DNA of 64,000 bases from Lenzites betulinus. Lineage: Eukaryota; Basidiomycota; Agaricomycetes; Polyporales; Polyporaceae. This document shows positions 36,174-48,077 of the stretch, one piece after another. The notes below the pieces were generated by a model. It saw only the letters and a program-made list of their open reading frames with translations, ran no database searches and had not been told where the DNA came from. The position numbers were made by a program, and so were the translations under genes. Position 1 is the first letter of the stretch. Every line of letters starts with the position of its first letter. Location of the stretch: the NCBI GenBank assembly GCA_022264855.1, contig JABYQU010000035.1, positions 186,001 through 250,000 on the forward strand, read 5' to 3'.

Positions 36174-37821
36174 CTATGCGATGAATGGGTTGCAGTTGCA
36201 CACGACCGCGCGCACCCCGAAGCTCAAGATCGCTCCAATGGCAAGACCCCCTACAAGACAGAAGCTCGCCACCGTCGCCGCCACATCCACGTCCTCCGTG
36301 CGGCCCTTCAGCCGTGGATTGTGCACGAGCGAAGGGGCGGCTATCATGCACATGCTTGAGACGTAGCCGTTGGAGAGACCGAAGAGCAGGACAATGAGCA
36401 TGAATAGGAAGTCGGAGCTGATGATTGCGTTGCTTGTGGACGATGCGGACGCCCACTGCACGTTGCACATGAGGAAGAGCGGGATGAAGAGCGTGCGCAG
36501 CAGAGAGAGGCTGAGTAGGCGACGGGCGGACCAGACAAGGAGGCTTGGAAGCGAGCAGAGACTGCGGCCGGCAAAGTCTCCAATGTTGAACATTAGGAAG
36601 TGGACCGCGCTGAAGACCAGGGGGTGGACAGAGGGGCTTGTAGACTGCACAGATATAGTGATGGGCGGGAAGACAGCCTAGACAAGGAAAGCATTGAGTC
36701 GTGTGTGAAGATTTGCGATTTGCGACACAGCAACGTACCAGGGTCACAACAAATACATACGACACGGCGATGTTGAATATTCCGTTAGTCTTTGCGATCC
36801 GTATCACTTGCTGCTTCTCGTCCTCCTTCCAGTGGCCGTGGTCGTCGGTGTCGGCAGTGGGGCTGTCCAACAGCCCCGCACCTTCCGGCGTCCTGGAATG
36901 TTCATGCAAGGCCGAGCGGGAAACGATGCTCTTGTATGCAGGTAGCTTGATGAGCCATGTGTGCACTCCCGCGCAGACCACGAGGAAGACAGTCGAGATT
37001 CCGAAGAAGAAAAACGCCGACTGTTCCTCCGGCTCGGAGGACAGCACGATTTCCTGTGGGGACGTTCCCCGAACGGACGCTACGGCGCTCATGACCTGAA
37101 TCCCACTGATGGCCACCGCGACAGCTGCTTGCCCGGACATGACGGCCTGCATGGCCACGGGTCCAAAGAGCGAGGCGACGGCAACTACAGCCGTTTGTAG
37201 ATATGAGCCAGCAGCGGCCTGTCCCACCGCGTTCAGGAGGACGAATGCGGTGAAGAGGCCTGGCGCTGGATGCACGTAGGTGGTCACGGTAAGCGTGAAA
37301 GACAGCACGGCCAAGAAGGCTAGAGAGACGACCACACGGCGTGTATTGGATGCCTGGCAGTGTATCAGCATGTGATTGACAATTCCTAAGTATCATATTC
37401 CGCACCTTCTTCGCGGTGGTCGTTGCATGGGCGAGGAAGAGGATGTTGGATAGAGTGAAGGCGGTAGAAAGGTAAGAAGAGAATGTGCCTTTCAACGAAG
37501 ATCCCTCTAGGCGGGACAAGAAGTACGGCGTAGCAGTGATCATCACTAAGGTTCACAAGATACCAGTTAGCGGCGTGTGTATCATAGAGCATGTTAGGAC
37601 ATACCATTCCACGGCAAGAGAACCGCACAACCAAGCAGGAAGTGTGCCCATCGTATCCTGGAATCCACCACCACATGGGCATGTGTCACGACATGGTCCG
37701 ACAGTACAATCTCCTCGTCAACATCTATGTCCGGCGAAGCGGTGGGTATAGGATTAGATGCGACCGGGGCCTGAGGTATGGGATGGTAAACCGCCTCGGA
37801 GGTGGAATGGCGTTCCGGCAT
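36174..37821 (-). CDS. Equilibrative nucleoside transporter (ENT/SLC29)
   Basis: About five minus-strand exons. The N-terminus is a soluble 50-residue tail (MPERHSTSEAVYHPIPQAPV), followed by WAHFLLGCAVLLPWNG, the hallmark of ENT helix 1 (LLPWN). Further helices are visible: RRVVVSLAFLAVLSFTLTVT, a long hydrophobic stretch containing NAVGQAAAGSYLQTAVV (the helix-4 G/Q-rich signature), a hydrophilic central loop, then helices ending with LVGGLAIGAILSFGVRAVVC. About ten or eleven segments are expected. The family carries nucleosides, and fungal members (FUN26) act at the vacuole. Localisation here is not evident. Confidence 0.93.
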
Positions 37822-38283
37822 TGGAGGGAAGTGCCGTCAAGGACAAGCCGTAGGGCTAAGATATGATTGGTATCTGTGAAAGGGAGGTTGTTGGTGGCAG
37901 TCAGGCGCAGTGCATGGCGTGTCGGACGATGTGTATGAGGGGGTCGCGACAAGGCGCGCTTGCTCCGTTGCCTCACGGACGCGGAGGCATGTTGTCGGAA
38001 GCGCTCATTCGACTGTGGCACTGAGGTGGCTAAATACGGGCCGTCCTCGTACTCAAACGGCGTGAGCATTGCGAGAGTCCACACATTAGGACATGATCAA
38101 AATCAATCTCCTAAAAGTGACATAGGCGGCGCGCATTCAAGGAGAGCAAGCAGATCTCGTCATAGATTCAGATTTCGTGTGCTACAGTCATGTAATTGCT
38201 ACAGTTGCAGATAGTGCTTCTTTCTTTCCAGTACTTAGAGTCTTCCGTACGTTTCGCAGTTCGTTCAACCTTCTACATGTGCT
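37822..38283. promoter_or_regulatory. ENT promoter / HBS1 3' flank
   Basis: A 462-bp spacer between tandem minus-strand genes. No further feature. Confidence 0.4.
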
Positions 38284-41200
38284 TCAAGTCAGCAGCTCAG
38301 TCACCACACCTGCGCATGGGAACGATTAATGGGTTTCGCAGAAAGACGGGAGCAGAATAACTCACCCGCTCCAATCGTCTCCCCGCCTCGACGAATCAGT
38401 ATCCTTCCCATCTCCTTGTTGACCGAGAAAGGCTCGATGGGGATGGGTAGAGCCCTTGAGGCCGGTCCAGAGTATGTCGAGTTGCGCAGGCTGATTTCGA
38501 CCTCCGCAGACATATTCTTGGTCAACACCCTATGTGGTGTTTAACCGGTCAACAAGGAAAGCTGGCAGGAAGGGAGGCTTTACCTTGGTTTGTTCTTGAT
38601 TATGCTTCCGTTCGATCTGTCCATCACAGAAATCAAACGCGAGATGCTGGCCGGGACATCACGAGAATGGTGGAACAGTTCAACCTGAGAGAGGTGAATT
38701 CAGAAGTTCCCGCAGGGAAATGCTAATTTACTCACAGAGGTTCCGGCCGTGATAGGTACCTGGATGTCAAACACAATGATCCTGGCGCTGAACGTGGACA
38801 CAAGAGGGATAAGGTGGGTTGGCCGGCATAATACGCTTCCGATGTTCAATGAAATGGGGTCGACGCCGGTGAGTGTTACGTTGACATTCGAGCCCGCGCC
38901 GGCCCAAGGAAGACTGTCGCCATCGCTGTCAATGGCTGCAGTCGCCGTGGTGTCAGATCCGATAGTGTGGGTTATAACGAATGTCTCACCCTTCACTGTA
39001 GCCGATTCATCCCCAGGGATGATGCGCAAGCGTTCACCAGCGACGATGATTCCACCACATACACGCCCGGAAACAGAGATGCCGGAGGTCTGTCCTTTGA
39101 ACACGTTAGAGATGGGGAAGCGCAGGGGCGCGTTGAAGTCTCTGGTGGGAGGATCAAGCGTATCTGCTGACGGTGCATGAATATTCGATCTTTGCTGGTT
39201 ACAGTTCGGAAGACGTACCAAGTAAATCCACGAGCGTAGGCCCCTTGTACCATTCGTATAGAGGAGACTCGGCTGGTTCCGTACGAGCGAGGTTCACGCC
39301 CTCCATAGCTGCGACAGGGACGAAGCGGGTCTTGCTGGGATGGAAGCCCGATTGTATCAAGAACGGCTTCAGCAGAGCGCAGATTTCTACGTAACGTGCT
39401 TTAGACCATTCGACCTGTATGCTGTCAACGGCCACTCGAAAGCATCCAGGAGTTATGGCTGACCTGGTCGAGCTTGTTTACAGCAACGATTACCTGACCG
39501 ACACCGAGGCTTCTGACCAGGAGCAAGTGCTCTCGCGTCTGACCGCCGCGGTCAAACCCCGCCTCGAATTCGCCGACAGCAGCGTCGACAACAAGGAGCG
39601 CGGAGTCAGCCTGAGACGCGCCAGAGATCATGTTGGGGATGAAGTCCTTGTGGCCGGGTGCATCAAGGATGGTGATCACCCTGTGAGAGGTCACCAATGT
39701 CTGGAGCGCGATGTCCATGGTGATTCCTCTGTTGATTGTGAGTTGAAGTATCCATCTGTAGACGTTCAGCCACATACCGCTCGCGTTCTTCCTGCGTACC
39801 GTCCAGCTCCCAGGCCCAGCTGAAACTGCTCTTACCCATTTTGCTGCTTCCACGCTCGTTCGCAATGCGTGACTTCTCATCTACACGCCCCAGCTCATAC
39901 AAGAGCCGTCCCATTAGAGTCGATTTGCCCGCATCGACGTGACCTACATTGACTTAGTAGGTGCTGCGTCAATAGCATGATGAAGCCACATACCGATGAC
40001 CACAAGACTCAACGACCGCTTTTCGGCCTGCTCCTGAGCGGCGAGCGCAGCTTTGGCCTCCACAATCAACTTCTCTATTGCAGCTGGGGGCTTAGCCGGC
40101 TCCTCAGGGATATACTCCGCCGGGGTTTCATCGTTCAGGTTCAGACCGGCGATATCGAGTTCGCTTTGGTTGGCAGTGTCCTTGCGCACAGGAGGCGTTC
40201 CCGCTGTCTTGGTAGCGGGCCCTCCGTGCGGCTTTTTGGGCGTCGCTTTCTTGTTCTGCGGGTGTGCTTGCGCTTTCGCAGCCTTTTCGCGTTCTTTGGC
40301 AGCTATATTTTATTTAAGCAGTACGTTAGTACATGAGGACAGTCCGTGTGCAAAGTGTGCAGAACAATAAAAAAGGATAACAATCAAAAATGAAGGGGCG
40401 GAGGGGGGAATGGGATGTGGAGGTCGCGGGTTTAGCGTTGAGCCAAGGCTGTTCCCCTCCGTGCGTTGAAGACGATGTCATCGGGACTCGGGACGTCAAA
40501 AGCAAATCCGCGGAGAGAAGGCATCGGAGCTGGTGGCAGTGGGACTACGTCGAGTTCCCTATGCTTGTGCGGTCGAGGTTTCTCCCCGTCGCTGCGCTCC
40601 TTGTGGTGTTTGCGCTCAGACTTGCGAGGACGATGGTGAAGCGATCCAGATGCGTCGTCTTGTGAAGGGCCAAGGGCGTCATCGATGAGTATCGAGGCAA
40701 AGGCCGAGGGCGACGCACGGGAACGAGTGGTCTTCGGCGAGAAGATCGGTACGTCAACGATGGGCGAAATCATCGGCTGAAAGTCTGGCTCCGGCTCCGG
40801 CTTTGAGCGCGCTGACTTGCTCTTCATGGCGAGTTTAGACTGCTTAGGCTCCTTACGGCCCGGAGACCTCGGCGAAGTCTGCGCTCGCGTGGGGCTGGAA
40901 GAGGATGGGTATTGCGTCGAGGGCGGAAGTTTGCTCTGGTCTTTAGTAAGGAGACTGCCGAGCGATTGGTACGAGGTCGTGATAGCTGTAGTCGCCGTCG
41001 GCCCATTGGCAGTTGGAATGAGGTATTCCGTGTGAGAGCGAGGCAGAATAAGACTCGGATGGGACATAGGCTGAGTATTGAGCTTGATTGCCTGGCTCTG
41101 CTCTTGGGCCTTAGCCTGCGCAAGGCGGGCCAACTTGGATAGATGACGCGGTTGGTTGGGAGACGTGGACGGTGATATCGCTTGCGGCACTGGACTGCCT

Positions 41201-43016
41201 GATGGAGGCGACTCAGGGCCGGGGGACGGGGGTAGAGGAGCCTGAGAAAACCGTTTGAGAGAGATGGGTTTGGGAGTAGAAGGCGTAGTTGAGGTGGTCG
41301 ACAAACTAGAGAGCGGGCGGGTGGTGGGTATAGACAGCGTCGTTGGTTCTTTCATAGATATCCTGGGAGCATCGTTTCCTAGCGCTTCGAGGGCAACAGC
41401 AGACTGAACCGCCTCCTTCACCACTCTCGACAAAAATGAAGACGCGTTAGATTCTGAAAGCTCCGAACGCTCTGAGTGCTCCGAACGCTCCGAAATCGTA
41501 GACGGTCTTGAGGGTAGACGCTTCTCCTGCCTGAGAGAGGCCATAGACGCCGCAGAAGGTCGTAGAGCGGGGTAGGTGACATCGGAAGCTGTCTCCGTGT
41601 TGTACGACTGCGCGCTCACTGAGCTGACGCTGGACCTCGCGCTTGACCTTGAGCTAGCCAGAGCCGACAGCTTCGATTTCTTCTCGCTTCCCGCGGTCTC
41701 CGTAGTCTTCTGTGACTTCTTGCTGAGAAGTGAAGTTTGAGATGGCTCAATCGGCCGCTGTAGACTGGATTTCGATTTCATATCGGGAATATCAGGCAGG
41801 TTCTCGAGTGTCGGGACAGCACCAGATGCACTCGGAGCGGGTATGGTATCGGTCGACGACGACGACGGGGTGTGCCGCGATGCGGGTGTGACGGTACCCA
41901 CAGAGTCTTGATATGAGAGCCGCTGCAGCGCAGAAGGCGACGGAGAGACCGCGACGTCTTCAGGATGCAAAGACGGTTCTAGCGCGGACACATTAATTCA
42001 AGTCGTGAACCCTCAAACAAGCTGCTTACCGATGACTTGCCCATAGTCAGTTGTGACGGAAGAGAGCAACGTTACGCGCGATCCACCGGCATGCATATAA
42101 GGAGGACCCGTGGGGTGTTGGACCAAGTGCGGTGGGGGAACTTCCCAATCTCTGTCATCGTCCGACCTCTCGGTGCGTTCGGTGATGGTGTATAAGCTTC
42201 CCGGGCGCACTGAAGCTCGGGTGGTCTCTTGGTCGGAGGATGAGAAGTAGTCGCTTTGCGTGAGACGAACGAAAGGGACATTATGACGGCCTGAAGTGCT
42301 GTCCGTGGTAGACGACCAGTCGCCTTCATCGTCTGGCGGAGGTGGAAGTGGCTTGCCGATGGGGCCTAAGGATGCCCATTAGGGTCAGTCTGCCGCCACC
42401 GAAGGTTCTCCATACCAGACAAGACGTGCACCTTCTCGCCACCACATTACTGGGAGTAAGAGCCTAGAAGGCGGCAGATATCACGGGGAAAGTGGAGGGG
42501 AAAAATGGGACGGAAGTGGTAGAGGCAGAGGCAAAGAACGAGGGCAAGGGCGAAGGGTCAACGAGCAGTAAGCTTACCTTGTCGTTCCCGCGCAGCAAAC
42601 TTTCTGTCTTGCTTCTCTGTGTGAAAGAGTCAGGTACGGCGTAGCCCGGGGGATCTTCACCAGACGTACCTAGAAGGTCCGCAATGGCTTGCTCCACATC
42701 AAAGTAATATTCATACAGTGAATCCTTGATATCTTGGTCAGTGAGTGCGGATCGATGCTCGTCTCCCAGCGTCGCGCGGATATGCTCCAAGCCGTCCATC
42801 ATCCTCTCTGAATGCGTGTTGGTCAGGATGCATGAATAAGAGCCGGGGGCACGCGCACCATAATCCTCAGGGTTCAGATCATCGTCTCCTCCGTCCGAGA
42901 TATAATCGTCGTCCAACTCCTCTGTATAAGCGATGCGTGAGGACATCGTTCTACTCATTTTAAGAGAGGAGCCTACCATTGATATTCATGTTCCGTACAA
43001 ATCGGTGGCGTGACAT
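38284..43016 (-). CDS. HBS1: HBS1 ribosome-rescue GTPase (HBS1-type splice form of a dual HBS1/SKI7 gene)
   Basis: The gene starts [20 protein letters not shown] at 43016. Exons 43016-42977, 42921-42859, 42807-42670 and 42616-42578 encode the HBS1 N-terminal domain ([20 protein letters not shown]). Exon 42365-42030 gives [17 protein letters not shown] and onward. That exon ends after the first base of a codon and matches in phase the acceptor at 40312, leading into [15 protein letters not shown] and the GTPase: [28 protein letters not shown], then beta-barrel domains 2 and 3 ending [14 protein letters not shown]. Known Hbs1 forms a complex with Dom34/Pelota and rescues stalled ribosomes in no-go and nonstop decay. 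The skipped intron of about 1.7 kb contains the alternative terminal exon described in the next entry. Confidence 0.93.
40313..40325 (-). promoter_or_regulatory. AATAAA-like signal overlapping the HBS1 exon-7 acceptor
   Basis: The minus strand reads TTAAATAAAATATAG. The AATAAA hexamer lies about 115 nt after the stop of the SKI7-type exon and runs straight into the TATAG acceptor used by the HBS1 form, so polyadenylation and splicing could compete here. Confidence 0.45.
40432..43016 (-). CDS. SKI7-like splice form of the HBS1 gene
   Basis: The same five 5' exons continue across a 51-nt intron (42029-41979) into a 1,547-nt exon, 41978-40432, with its own stop. The spliced frame closes exactly at 720 aa. 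The exon product is Ser/Thr/Pro-rich and disordered, and contains [12 protein letters not shown]. It ends [19 protein letters not shown] just before its stop. This agrees with my recollection of the conserved Ski7-like motif of human HBS1L isoform 3 and of fungal and plant HBS1/SKI7 genes, which link the SKI complex to the cytoplasmic exosome. Downstream of the stop the coding strand has an AATAAA-type signal just before the next HBS1 acceptor. The exon and stop are seen directly. The function is inferred from the family. Confidence 0.8.
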
Positions 43017-43215
43017 GGTGGGTAGTATACAAACAGGCGATAGTGTACAGCTACGGAGGTTGGAGTTCGGACAAGGATGAGGTCAACTGCTCTAAGGGCG
43101 CCTAGCACATGCCTCGCGTGACGTTACGCGAAACGTGACAGACATCACAGTCTCGTAGAGTCTCGTAGAGTGTGTCGCGCTTGCTTGTTTCGACCAGACA
43201 CTCTTGCTCTCAGCC
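43017..43215. promoter_or_regulatory. 199-bp divergent promoter HBS1 / mtSSB
   Basis: It contains an imperfect palindrome around 43,123-43,138 (ACGTTACGCGAAACGT) and a direct repeat of CTCGTAGAGT at about 43,151-43,170. No TATA box is visible. Confidence 0.6.
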
Positions 43216-43862
43216 ATGTTCTCTCTGTCTCGCAGCGCGGTCTTCCGCGCGTCGTCACGCGTATGTTTGTTTTCCAAGGACATTTAAGTGAAAATACTCA
43301 CCAACTCAATGCAGGCATTCTCGACAACCTCGTCGCGTTCTGCTGACATGGCAAAACTGCTTCTTATCGGTCGTCTAGGGAAAGACCCTGAGCTTCGCTA
43401 CACGAAGAATAACAAGGAATATGTATCGTACGTTGAACAACACCCCCTACTTCTGGCTGTCTGACCTTCGTTAATGCAGTTACAACATTGCCACGGCGAA
43501 CCAAGTGCCGGCTGCAGAGGGTATGCCATATTCGTGATAAAGCGCGCGCACACAACTCACAGTAGTCCAGGTGCACAACCCACAACTACGTGGCATAACG
43601 TGCTGTCATTCGGCACCAGCGCGAACAACTATTTACGAACCCTGAAGCGTGGAACGCTCGTGTACGCCGAGGCCAACTTCGAGCTGCGCCAGCCCGACCC
43701 CAATGCCGACCCTGAGTCTCCCGAGGGCCAGCGCCAGATCTTCTTGCGTCACGGTACGCACATCCTACTGAACCGAAAAATGCTCGCGCTGACACGCCCA
43801 CAGAGGATATCCGGGTGCTCCGCCTCCCGCGCAAGGAGTCTGAGGAGGGCGAGTCTGAGTAA
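43216..43862 (+). CDS. RIM1: Mitochondrial single-stranded DNA-binding protein
   Basis: Five exons (43216-43260, 43315-43427, 43480-43520, 43571-43753, 43804-43862) give 146 aa. The N-terminal 20-25 residues (MFSLSRSAVFRASSRAFSTT) are an Arg/Ser-rich presequence with no acidic residue. The OB-fold follows: LLLIGRLGKDPELRYTKNNK, YNIATANQ, TTTWHNVLSFGTSANNYL, RTLKRGTLVYAEANFELR and a C-terminal IRVLRLPRKE. It matches bacterial-type SSB / yeast Rim1, which coats ssDNA during mtDNA replication. Its 3' end faces the UPF0303 gene, with 55 bp between stops. Confidence 0.94.
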
Positions 43863-43917
43863 ACTTCACAACCCCTATTCAGTGCTATCGCTATTATTGT
43901 AGGTTACCCCACTTCAC

Positions 43918-44972
43918 CTAATCACGATATTCTTCATGCCTGTCGTATTCATCGTGGTCATGCAACCCTCTGGAGGCTGGATCCGCCATCCATTCCTGCG
44001 AGGCCTTGTAAGTTCGGTCGAGGGAGCGCGAGTTGAGGTGTCTTCTGCCTACCGTGCTTGGGGGTCGACCGGGACCGGTTGATTGCGGGGCCATGGGCAT
44101 GGGCATGGAAGGGGCACTCGCTCCCATGGTCGATGGGGGCAGGATAGCACTATCTCTCGCTAATTTCTTCAGGTAGTCCCGCACTGCTGTGACCACCATC
44201 TGTTCCTCGAGATATGTGTAAAGGCTCATGCATTTACTAGGAAGTACACTTACGTGGTGGTCATCTTGACTCGAGCCTGAGTAGCAGGCAACTACAGCAA
44301 TCGGACAACAGGGCGCGTTCTGACATGGATGTCAGTTGTCCTGTTAATGAAAGTATAGTGTCAAGAGGACAGCCAGTGTACCTCCAGCCAGATTGGGAAT
44401 GCTGCGATGTTATTTAGTTGGCCGAAGGGACAACCTTGAGAGATAAAGAACTCACCTCCGCCGTTGATTTTGTATTCGCCCTGTATCCCCATTTGCCTTG
44501 GTGTCTTCCCCATTGCGTTCATCCCCTTTTCAACGTAGTAGCTGGAGTGACCCGTCTTCCGCACGACCGCTATCATGCCCTTACAGCCAGAGCACGGTCA
44601 CTCACTGGGCTCGACCGGCTCTCTCACAGTGGCACATACCTCCAAACACGCCCAGCTGTCCAGGCTAACGTCGCCTGCCCCGTCAACCCCTCCCAGATTC
44701 CCCACAGTACATGAGAACAATGTATGCCCAGCGATGGTTTGTATGGAGATGATCATGCCACGAACTTTCACATGTCGTGAGGAGGAGCGAAAACGTTTGC
44801 GAATCGACAGCCCAAGCATAACGGCGGCATCCGCGTCGAACGAGGGGAAGCGGTACAGGGCCTCTTCTTGAAGTGCTTGAGTGGCCAGCTCGCCTTCGTT
44901 GGGAGGCATCTGGGCGTTGAACCCGCTAAACATGGGTATTTGTGTCGAGGCGGCGTACGACATGGTTGTCAT
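43918..44972 (-). CDS. UPF0303 / heme-binding HbpS-like domain protein
   Basis: Several minus-strand exons. The core reads RFPSFDADAAVMLGLSIRKR, GMIISIQTIAGHTLFSCTVG, VSLDSWACLE, MIAVVRKTGHSSYYVEKGMN, AFPIWLE and NAPCCPIAVVACYSGSSQDD. This is the UPF0303 family (yeast YBR137W, related to HbpS/GlcG, DUF336). Yeast YBR137W associates with the Get/Sgt2 tail-anchor pathway, and others in the fold bind heme. The function here is unknown. The C-terminus has an unusual 60-residue extension, Pro/Met-rich then Asp/His/Glu-rich (HDHDEYDRHEEYRD). The start could be 44972 or the second ATG at 44963. Confidence 0.88.
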
Positions 44973-45573
44973 GAGATCCGGGGTATCTCCAGAGGGCCCA
45001 GAGTATCAAAAGGTGTACGCAATGTGCAAAAGGTCGGGTCCGAGAACAGCAGAGGCTATGTATTTGAGGAACCGTGAAGAGTCGGCGACCACGAGGATGT
45101 ATGCGTGCCGAAGCGCGGTAGCAAGGCATGAGGCTCACTCATTTGTGCTCATGTATCATTTCATTGTACGTCTCCAGCAGCGCGTCAGGAAGTTCCCTGC
45201 AGGATAGAACGAGCACCTGTAGGCTGGTCTACGCTGGAACCATGGGACTGTGCCGGGGATGAACAAGTTGAATGTGGTATGAGCGCGAGAGGCACCGAGA
45301 TCCCGGCGCTGACGATCTTGAATCTCGATCGGATCACCCCAAGGAATATTTGCCACGTGCGCCGCCGGTGACGAGGTAAGTTGGAGCAAGCGCCTAAAGT
45401 TCTATCGAACTTGACCTTTGTTCGTGCTCTTCGGCCACCGAGGGCCCCCCTCATTTCCTACAGAGTGAGTCCCGCGAGTTTGTAGACGGTGTGTTGGCGG
45501 ACAGTATGTTATGTATGGATACTTAAGGTGCACACACAGGTCTATCACGAGACCACACAGTTGTGTCGTCATC
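44973..45573. promoter_or_regulatory. Divergent spacer UPF0303 / ALE1
   Basis: A 601-bp spacer between divergent start codons. No gene recognised inside, only short motif-free open frames. Confidence 0.5.
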
Positions 45574-47636
45574 ATGGACTCCCTCTTCGAGCCGGTGGCA
45601 AATGCCACGGGTGCGTCTATTGACCAGATCAAGGTATTTGCGAGAATCGTATCTGTGCTTGCATGCGTACGGAGCTCACATATCCGCTTTAGTTGATTTT
45701 TTGTCTGCTGTTTTCATATCCCCTCGGAAGCGTCTACATTCGCCTACCACTCTCGCGTCCGGAATTCAAGCACATCTTCAGCATCGGCATCACGTTCTTC
45801 TATCTTGTGTTGGTGCTGCAGTTGTATGGTGGCGCTCTCCAGCTCCTCTGCAGCATTGCTGGAACGTACTACCTGACACAGAAGGTGCAGACGTCGCGGA
45901 TGCCATGGCTGGTCTTCATGTATGGCGCAGTGTTATTCACGTCGGTGGCGCAATGCTGACGTCGCGACTTAGATTCACCATGGGACACCTCATGATCAAG
46001 TAGGCAAAATTGACTTGATTGACCCTGAGGGCATGCTTCTGACACCCGTGCAGCCATATCATTCGCACATTCCTTGCGGTTGGTTACGAGACTGTAGAGA
46101 TAACCGGCCCTCAAATGGTCCTTACCATGAAGCTCACCACCTTCGCCTGGAACGTTTACGATGGACGACGTGCTGCTGAGGTACGTACCACTCCCGGAAG
46201 CTTTACGCCCTCTAAAGCCTGAGTATTGCCTTGTAGGAACTTGACAAGTGGCAGACAGCACAGCGCGTCGTAGACTATCCGTCCATGCTCGAGTTCATGG
46301 GCTACACGTACGTCCGAAATCCGGGGATCTGTGCTTTTGACCGCTGACTTTCTATAGCTTATATTTCCCTGGGTTCCTTGTTGGACCCTTCCTGACATTT
46401 AACGAATACCGAGCCTTGGTGTCGGGCTCGTTGTACAATGCTGCTGAAAAGCGCGAAGAAGATGAAAGCCGTGCGCTGGCTAACATTCCTCGCCGGCTGG
46501 TTCCTCGCGGCCGGAAACGTGTTGCCTTCCGGAAGATGTTCATAGGTCTGGCATTCCTCGGGGCCTATGTTACATTCTACCCGGAGTTCAATTTCCACCT
46601 CACCATCGACGATGTGTTTGAAGCGAAGGGTTGGCTTGCACGGTAAATCAATGCATTCTACTCTGTGTCCTCCAAAGACTGACCAATCGTCGTAGGATCT
46701 TGTTCCTCCAAGTGTGCGGTTTCTTCGAGCGAGTAAAGTACTATGCAGTATGGACGCTTACAGAGGTTAGCTACTTTCAGTCATCACTAGTTCATGAGCT
46801 GACATGCCTCCAGGGTGCATCGATTCAAACTGGTTTGGGCTTCACGGGTTACACGAAGACAGGCGGCACGAGCTGGGAAGGGGCTGCAAACGTCAACATC
46901 ATGAACATCGAGTTCGCTCCCAACCTCAAGGTCCTGCTCGACTCTTGGAACATGAAGACGAACGTTTGGCTGCGCGAGTGTGTCTACAAGCGTGTCACGC
47001 CGAAGGGCAAGAAGCCGGGATTCAGAAGCAGTCTGGCGACCTTCGCAACAAGCGCGTTCTGGGTATGTTTTAGATGCAGGCATTACACTTAGGACGGTGG
47101 CGCTCATACGTCCACAGCACGGCATCGCACCAGGGTACTATATCTCGTTCTTCTTCTTCGCCTTTGTACAAACGACGGGTCGCTTGGCGCGTACATACCT
47201 CCGCCCTGTCGTCCTCCCAGCCAACTACGTCCCGCGTCGGGATGCGCCACCACCGCCGCAGACGACCGCCAAGCAGATCTACGACTACCTGGGCACCATC
47301 ATCACCGTCTCCTTCATGAACTACGGCGCCGTGCCCTTCATGTTGCTCACGATCGACGACTCCTTTGTGGCGTGGAACAACGTGATGTGGTACGGCCACT
47401 TCCTCGTCGTCGGCGCCCTCGTCTTCTTCTACTGCGGCGGGTGTATCATCATCCAGGAGATCCAGGAGGTCCGGCTGAAGGAGGCTGGGTTTAAGAAGCA
47501 GCGGGAAGAGCTCAACCGTCTGGTCACAAGTGGGTCTGCCACTCCTACCACGCAGTCGGAGGCTCCCACTCTCCCGCCATTGGACGAGGCGATGCAGGAG
47601 CTGAAGAAAGAGCTGCGGGACAAAAAGGAGAGTTAG
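45574..47636 (+). CDS. ALE1: MBOAT lysophospholipid acyltransferase (ALE1/LPT1)
   Basis: About seven exons. The N-terminus (MDSLFEPVANATGASIDQIK) leads into multiple hydrophobic segments (LIFCLLFSYPLGSVYIRL, IFSIGITFFYLVLVLQL). The conserved MBOAT blocks are MGYTLYFPGFLVGPFLTFNE, then SWNMKTNVWLRECVYKR with the conserved Asn, and FWHGIAPGYY with the catalytic His. The protein ends KKES, matching the KKxx ER-retrieval signal of membrane proteins. Yeast Ale1 acylates lysophospholipids in the ER (Lands cycle). Both catalytic residues are intact. Confidence 0.94.
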
Positions 47637-48077
47637 AGTCTCCCCACGGCGGCCATGTAGTTGGACACAACTACTCCTACTCTCGGAGTACTAAAGTTAT
47701 CCCCTCAAATAGTACTTCATTATAGAACCTTACGCTCTTGGATACACCTACTTGACGAACCTAATGAAGTTGCTTTGCTTAGTTGTCCGTCCACCTACGA
47801 AATACACGCCTAGTGAGATATCGACGAGACGTCAAGTGGCAGTGTAACAGGACGCAGTTCGGAGGCAAAGCTATTTATAGTCCCTCCATTCAAAGTGCGA
47901 GTACGGTAGCCTCGTGTACGAGCAACGAGTGATGCGGGCGCTTGGCACATCTCCTGTTCTACCGCCACCACACGGTAGTTCGCACAACGTTCCATACATT
48001 CGCCCGCACGTCCTCGTAACCTCGCGTCATCTGCTTGGCCATTCTTCGGCACATAAAAGCGCTACAACTACACAAGC
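47637..48077. promoter_or_regulatory. TAF9 promoter
   Basis: A 441-bp spacer between ALE1 and TAF9, both on plus. Nothing else recognised. Confidence 0.4.
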
